The position numbers and the translations under genes are program-made. The notes beneath the pieces are model-generated. The model was not told the origin of the DNA and did not search any database. It saw nothing but the letters and a program-made list of their open reading frames with translations. DNA of 12,731 nucleotides, taken from the NCBI RefSeq assembly GCF_000611645.1, contig NW_014013144.1, forward strand, positions 3,069 to 15,799, written 5' to 3'. This document shows, piece after piece, positions 1 to 12,731 of the stretch (within the stretch, counting starts at the first letter, position 1; every line of letters begins with the position of its first letter). Source of the DNA: Monoraphidium neglectum. Its lineage: Eukaryota > Chlorophyta > Chlorophyceae > Sphaeropleales > Selenastraceae.

Positions 1-20
1 TGTGTGTGTGTGTGTGTGTG
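1..20. repeat. (TG)10 dinucleotide microsatellite at window edge
   Basis: Ten perfect TG units start at base 1 and probably continue to the left of the window. They lie in the inferred METTL3 intron and match the CA repeats found in two introns of the downstream helicase gene. Confidence 0.95.
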
Positions 21-376
21 TTTGCGAGCAATGTTTGGTTATTTCGTGTGTGAGTGAATCATTGTTTGTGCGTGCGCAAGTGGTTTCTTTTTGGGGAGGG
101 TGGTGGGAGGTGGAAGTGGGGGTTTGCCTACGACCTGCGATGCTCGTTTCGCCTCCCAGGCGGGGCTCCCAGCAGAAGGCTGGAAACGAGCAAGATCAAG
201 GCAGCTACCTGCGCGAGCACCTCTCCGGCCACTCCCCCGTTTGTATCTGGCGCCTGCGCGAGAGTGCGGACAGCCAGGGTCGACCAACCAGACCCTTCGC
301 ACACCGCAGTCGTTTGACCGCGACTCGAGTGCAAAGGGCACGCCCCCCTTGGCGGACCACCCCACCCCCGCCGCAG
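1..376 (+). other. Intron (3' part) of the METTL3 gene
   Basis: No METTL3-like coding sequence is visible here. The expected preceding segment (HCLVG-KGN in relatives) is absent in all three + frames. The stretch ends in a C-rich tract and a CAG acceptor at 374-376, directly before the conserved LDCDVV exon. I therefore read all of it as the downstream part of one intron. It opens with a (TG)n simple repeat. Open frames crossing it have no family features. Confidence 0.7.
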
Positions 377-1343
377 GTACCTTGACTGTGATGTTGTCAT
401 GACGGGGCAGCGCGAGACCAGCCGCAAACCGGACGAAATGTACTTTCTGCTCGAGAGGCTCTGCCCAGGTGGGTGGCTGCACCTGCGGCCGGCGCCTGCC
501 GTACACCTGGGCCTCCGGTAAGGCAAGGGGCGCCCCCCCCCCCCCGTAAGGCAAGGGGCGGAAATCCTCGCCCCGCGCGGGCGCGGAAGAGACGCGCCCG
601 CTGCACAACACAGTCGACCTGCTTTCATCGGGCGCGCTCCTTCACAGCGATGGTGCATGCCTTCAATCCTGAGCGCCGCCCTCAGTCGGTGCGCGCGATG
701 CAACGCACGGAGTCTTGCCTAAAGCGTGCTGCTGCGGCTCGCACTGCAGGCGGCCGCAAGCTGGAGATCTTCGCACGCGAGCACAATCTGCGGCCCGGCT
801 GGATCAGCATCGGCAACCAGCTGCAGCAGGCCAGCCGTTTGGACGAGCCGGACGTGAGGGAGAGGTGAGGCGGCGGGATTGGCGGCGTGGTCCCTCCTGG
901 AGAGTTCTTTTGGCAGTGTCTTGTGAATGTGAAAAAGTCTGTCGGGAATACGATGAAATTAAGCAGCTGGCACGCTTCGCACGTGACTTGTAGCTGGGCA
1001 AGGGTTAAAGGTTGTGCGCGATGGTCGTAAGCATGCGTGTGTGGTGGAGCGCTGCCTCTGGGGCTGTGAGCTCCTGAGCAGCGCTAGTTGGTAACGCAGC
1101 TCCATCGGCGTAAGCCTGCCTTGCAGGTGCCCAGCCCCCCCTTGCCGCATCAAATTGCGATGCAGGTTCTTCAGCAAGTATGGCTACTGGCCAGACGGCG
1201 GCGACCCGCGCCGAGTCCCGATCCCGGGCACGCCGGCGGGGCCGGGGCAGGGCGGGCCGCCAGGGCCGCCGCACGGGGGTTTCGGGCCGCCGCGCGGCGG
1301 GCCGCAAACTGCAATTATGGGCCCGCCAATGGGATACATGTAA
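377..1343 (+). CDS. METTL3: METTL3/MTA-type mRNA N6-adenosine methyltransferase, C-terminal part (5' end outside window)
   Basis: The product is the catalytic subunit of the nuclear complex that methylates adenosine N6 in mRNA using S-adenosylmethionine. Exons are 377-468, 750-864 and 1166-1343; the introns have GT-AG ends and intron phases agree. The spliced product is the last 127 residues. It reads LDCDVV, then ETSRKPDEMYFLLERLCP, then GRKLEIFAREHN, then GWISIGNQL, then DEPDVRERFF. This is the same order and spacing as the end of human METTL3 and plant MTA. Residues known to contact SAM in METTL3 are present: Lys of SRKPDE, Glu and Arg of LEIFAR, His-Asn of EHN, and Asn-Gln of GNQL. The DPPW catalytic motif must lie upstream, left of the window. 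After the conserved fold comes a tail of about 45 residues rich in Pro and Gly, ending MGYM with TAA at 1341-1343. METTL14 and METTL4 fit less well because the KPDE and GNQL motifs are METTL3-specific. The family call is very likely; exon ends are inferred from splice rules and alignment from memory. Confidence 0.93.
518..560. repeat. 15-bp direct repeat flanking a C13 run, intronic
   Basis: GTAAGGCAAGGGGCG occurs at 518-532 and again at 546-560, separated by 13 C residues (533-545). It lies in the METTL3 intron 469-749. The arrangement suggests slippage or a small local duplication; no mobile element is visible. Confidence 0.9.
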
Positions 1344-1833
1344 TATGCTGTCGAACAAACGATCATTCCACCAAGGCGGCAGTTCCAGCAAGGGGGCGGG
1401 CGGGCTCGGCATTGTCATGATGCTGACTCGAGCGGGACGAACCCACAACGCGGCGCTAGAGTCTGGCCCTATGCGGCCATCTGTGAGGCTGCCGCCGTTA
1501 AGTAGAGGGTTTGGCAGTGCCACAAACTAGAGCGTATTGTATCGTTGGTCAAGCCACAGCGGCCCTCATAAAAACAAGAACCACAGATTATATCATATTA
1601 GAGATGACAGTCGGATGACACCTGCTGCGTGGGTGTCCGGGTCACTACCGTGTCTGATGATGCTGTGGGAAGCAAGCAGTGCCCTCAGATTCTTGACAAT
1701 CATAGCGACTACATTCTCAGCCAAACCCCGACAGCTGGCCCGTGATCGTGGACAAGCTCCCGTCCCTATCTCAAGTCTCCAGCGGTTCATTGATACACAC
1801 CTTATTTACATCAGCGTTTTGAACACGAAATAA
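1344..1833. other. Intergenic region: METTL3 3' UTR and MAPEG gene promoter/5' UTR
   Basis: No gene is supported in these 490 bases. The longest frame, about 98 codons at 1537-1833, has no ATG at its stated beginning, ends at the TAA just before the MAPEG start, and has no recognisable domain. Composition is less GC-rich than the exons, with AT-rich patches around 1569-1612 and 1800-1833. I found no TGTAA, the poly(A) signal common in chlorophycean algae, between the METTL3 stop and the next gene. The only copy (1339-1343) overlaps the stop codon. The region must contain the METTL3 poly(A) site and the start site of the next gene, but I cannot place either. Confidence 0.6.
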
Positions 1834-3055
1834 ATGCAGCTGCTCGCGGCCAGTAGTCCTGCATGGACGACCTGCAAAGCGGCGCGGGCTCGGCGTAGCA
1901 CAAGCAGGCCTGCTGGTGACCGTTCCAACGCGCCCATCTTCGCTCGGTGAGGGGTCAAGTGGCGAGGCTGTGCCTGCTCTGGAAACACGAGTTTGAGGAC
2001 GCCTCGCCTATCTTGACCACCTCTCTTTGTTCAAATTGCCTGACCCAACTACCCTCGCCCCTCGGCCCTCGCATGGCAGGCCCCAGCATCCGCAGAGCAG
2101 CCGCGACCGCCGGCGCGTCGCGCCTGTCGCCGCCTCCGCCTCCCTCGCCGACCAGCAGCAGGCGATTGCCCGGAATGTGGGCGCCAGCTCGCTGCTCATC
2201 GTCGCGGCCGGCGCCGCCTCCATACACCTGCAGCCCTGGCCCATCGCTGGAATCCCCAGCCTCGAGCTCGCGGCGCGCTGCTGCTTGGCCCCCGCGCTGG
2301 CGCTGCTGGCGCTGATCTTCCGCGTCAGCACGTACCGCTTCGTCAGTGTCCAGGACATTGACGCCGCCGCCGGCAAGGCGCCGCAAAGCGACAAGGTACA
2401 GGCGCACTGCAATGCGGCGTGCTTGAAAGGCAGCCGATGCTGCATGGGGCCCGGGGTTGATGGCCGTTTGCATGTTTGTTGCTGGGCGTGCTCCGCCATC
2501 AACAGCTCAGGCCACTCTGTGGTCTTCACCTGGGTCGTCTGTCGCCCTTGCTCCTGCATTCACATTCTGCTCGTCACATCTGTCAAGCAAGCACCGCTGT
2601 CATGAACTGCCTGTCTTGTTGGACACCAACACGACTCAATTTGAGGCGACCACTGCGATGGCAACCAGGTCACATAGCTTGATCACAAACATGGATCACA
2701 TTCTCATGCACTGACATGCAGCCTGCTCAAACACATCCTCCACATCCTCACGCATTGATACCCCTCACAGGCCAAGGTCTATTGCGCGGTGCTGCAGAAC
2801 ACGCTCGAGCAGCTGGCCGTCGCCGCAGTCGCGTATGCCAACTTTGCGCTGCTGGCGCCGGCCAGGCTGCTGGCGGTGCTGCCAACCTGCTCGCTGCTGT
2901 TCCTCCTCGGCCGCGTCTCCTTTTTCAAAGGTTACGAAAACGGCGCGCCCGCGCGCGCGCCGGGCTACGCCCTAACGGTCATGCCGACGGCATTGCTGAT
3001 GCTGGCGAGCGCAGCGCTGGCCGTGGCGCGGCTGTTCGGCGTTGTTGTGGCCTAA
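1834..3055 (+). CDS. MAPEG-family membrane protein with probable organelle-targeting leader
   Basis: MAPEG proteins (microsomal glutathione S-transferase and leukotriene C4 synthase relatives) are small four-helix membrane enzymes that conjugate or reduce lipid substrates with glutathione. Exons are 1834-1946, 2080-2395 and 2771-3055. Introns (133 and 375 bp) are GT-AG with matching phases, giving 237 residues. Residues 1-58 are rich in Ser, Arg, Ala and Thr with few acids, as in plastid or mitochondrial transit peptides. Likely membrane segments are about 70-88, 100-120, 156-190 and 209-235. MAPEG hallmarks are in exon 3: VLQNTLEQLAV (residues 150-160), then LLGRVSFFKGYENG (188-201). The start is inferred: no in-frame ATG lies upstream in exon 2 back to a stop at 1994. 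The ATG at 1834 opens an exon with a good GTGAGG donor in the right phase. Other in-phase acceptors at 2097 or 2100 cannot be excluded. The specific substrate is unknown. Family confidence is high; first exon moderate. Confidence 0.85.
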
Positions 3056-3672
3056 GAAAGGTCCTTCACGATGCATCATTTTGTGTGTGGCGGGGCCGCT
3101 CTGCATTGTCGGCAATGGGTTTAAAATCCGCCCAATCGGGCTAGCGACGCGTCGGCTGCGGCTGGACAGGACACTCGGTCGAGGCGACTGCCATACCAAG
3201 GACTGCGGCATTATTTTATCTTCTGAACCAGGTTCACAAATATGCGAGGTGCTTGAGGGCCAATGAGAGGGGGGGACACTTGTATCATTGTTACATGGCG
3301 TGCCGTGTGTCAACCAACACGTCAGCATGCCCATACGGTAGTCGGCTGCATCAGTCAATCAGGGGGGTGGGTTAGTTTTCCTGACATGCCCGCATGTTCA
3401 GCATTAAAGCCTGTCCAAGGGGGGGATCATCCCAGGATCAGACCTGAGGCAGCGCTGGCAGCACTCATCCGACTCGGTGCCGCCGAGTGGGCAGTTCAGC
3501 GTGACACAGCTGGGTGACGCTGTTGAGGCCTGACACAGCACTGGAATGATCCGTGCGCCATATGTGTCTAGTCGCATCAATATTATTGTCAAAATCATCA
3601 AAATTGCGAAGGCATGGCGATTCTCGTCTAAGATTGTGGGCCTGATTTCAAATTCGATCTTGCAATCCCTGC
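3056..3672. other. Intergenic region: MAPEG 3' UTR and helicase gene promoter/5' UTR
   Basis: No gene is supported in these 617 bases; frames of 60-84 codons here lack domains and codon patterns like the neighbours. There is a short hairpin (ACTCGG at 3472-3477 pairing with CCGAGT at 3483-3488) and an AT-rich stretch at about 3577-3613 upstream of the helicase ATG that could belong to its promoter. No TGTAA poly(A) signal was found. An in-frame stop at 3643-3645 precedes the helicase ATG at 3673. Confidence 0.6.

Positions 3673-12731
<9,059 letters not shown>

Noticed and set aside
39..703. Minus-strand frames of about 190 codons near the left edge
   Set aside because: They have no recognisable motif and cover the conserved METTL3 exon 377-468 on the opposite strand.
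1339..1343. TGTAA as a poly(A) signal for METTL3
   Set aside because: It overlaps the stop codon and would leave almost no 3' UTR. It is more likely part of ATG TAA by chance.
1537..1833. Possible small gene of about 98 codons between METTL3 and the MAPEG gene
   Set aside because: No ATG at its beginning, no domain, and composition unlike the neighbouring exons.
1947..2315. Plus-strand frame with Ser/Pro/Arg-rich product
   Set aside because: It starts at GTG, has no domain, and overlaps the MAPEG exon in another frame. It is a GC-rich shadow.
3472..3488. Hairpin containing ACTCGGTGCC, which resembles the last stem of a Cas9 tracrRNA
   Set aside because: The match is only about ten bases, in a eukaryotic intergenic region, with no CRISPR array or Cas gene. 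It is coincidence.

Overview
The window looks like nuclear DNA of a green alga (Chlorophyta); class and species cannot be fixed from the sequence. The reasons are GC-rich coding exons, many short GT-AG introns (about 130-400 bp), long (CA)n/(CG)n and (CAG)n simple repeats, and proteins whose closest remembered relatives are plant and animal nuclear genes. There are no bacterial-style operons, no tRNA or rRNA genes, no CRISPR array and no recognisable transposon. All three genes are on the + strand. No long open frame is a complete gene: exons had to be assembled by splicing, and the models rest on conserved motifs plus matching intron phase.

Region 1 (1-1343) is the 3' end of a METTL3/MTA-type mRNA N6-adenosine methyltransferase gene. 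Three exons (377-468, 750-864, 1166-1343) encode the last 127 residues; the rest lies left of the window. Region 2 (1834-3055) is a complete three-exon gene for a 237-residue MAPEG-family membrane protein with a probable organelle-targeting leader on its first exon. Region 3 (3673 to beyond the right edge) is a gene of at least 21 exons for a Ski2-like DNA helicase of the HELQ/POLQ/Hel308 group. Details of the sequence favour HELQ, the helicase without a polymerase domain. Its first exon is a 480-codon glutamine-rich extension full of CAG tracts, and the conserved helicase begins at exon 2. All 21 exons join in one frame (1371 codons visible).

The gaps 1344-1833 and 3056-3672 hold 3' UTR and promoter sequence without any gene I can support. 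The three genes are neighbours in the same direction but act in different processes: mRNA m6A marking, membrane thiol/lipid chemistry and DNA repair. I see no evidence that they form one system. The most notable points are the polyglutamine extension with an internal duplication on a genome-maintenance helicase, an Ala/Gly/Pro insert inside its helicase core, CA/CG repeats next to or replacing splice signals, and an unusual residue in the methyltransferase active-site strand.
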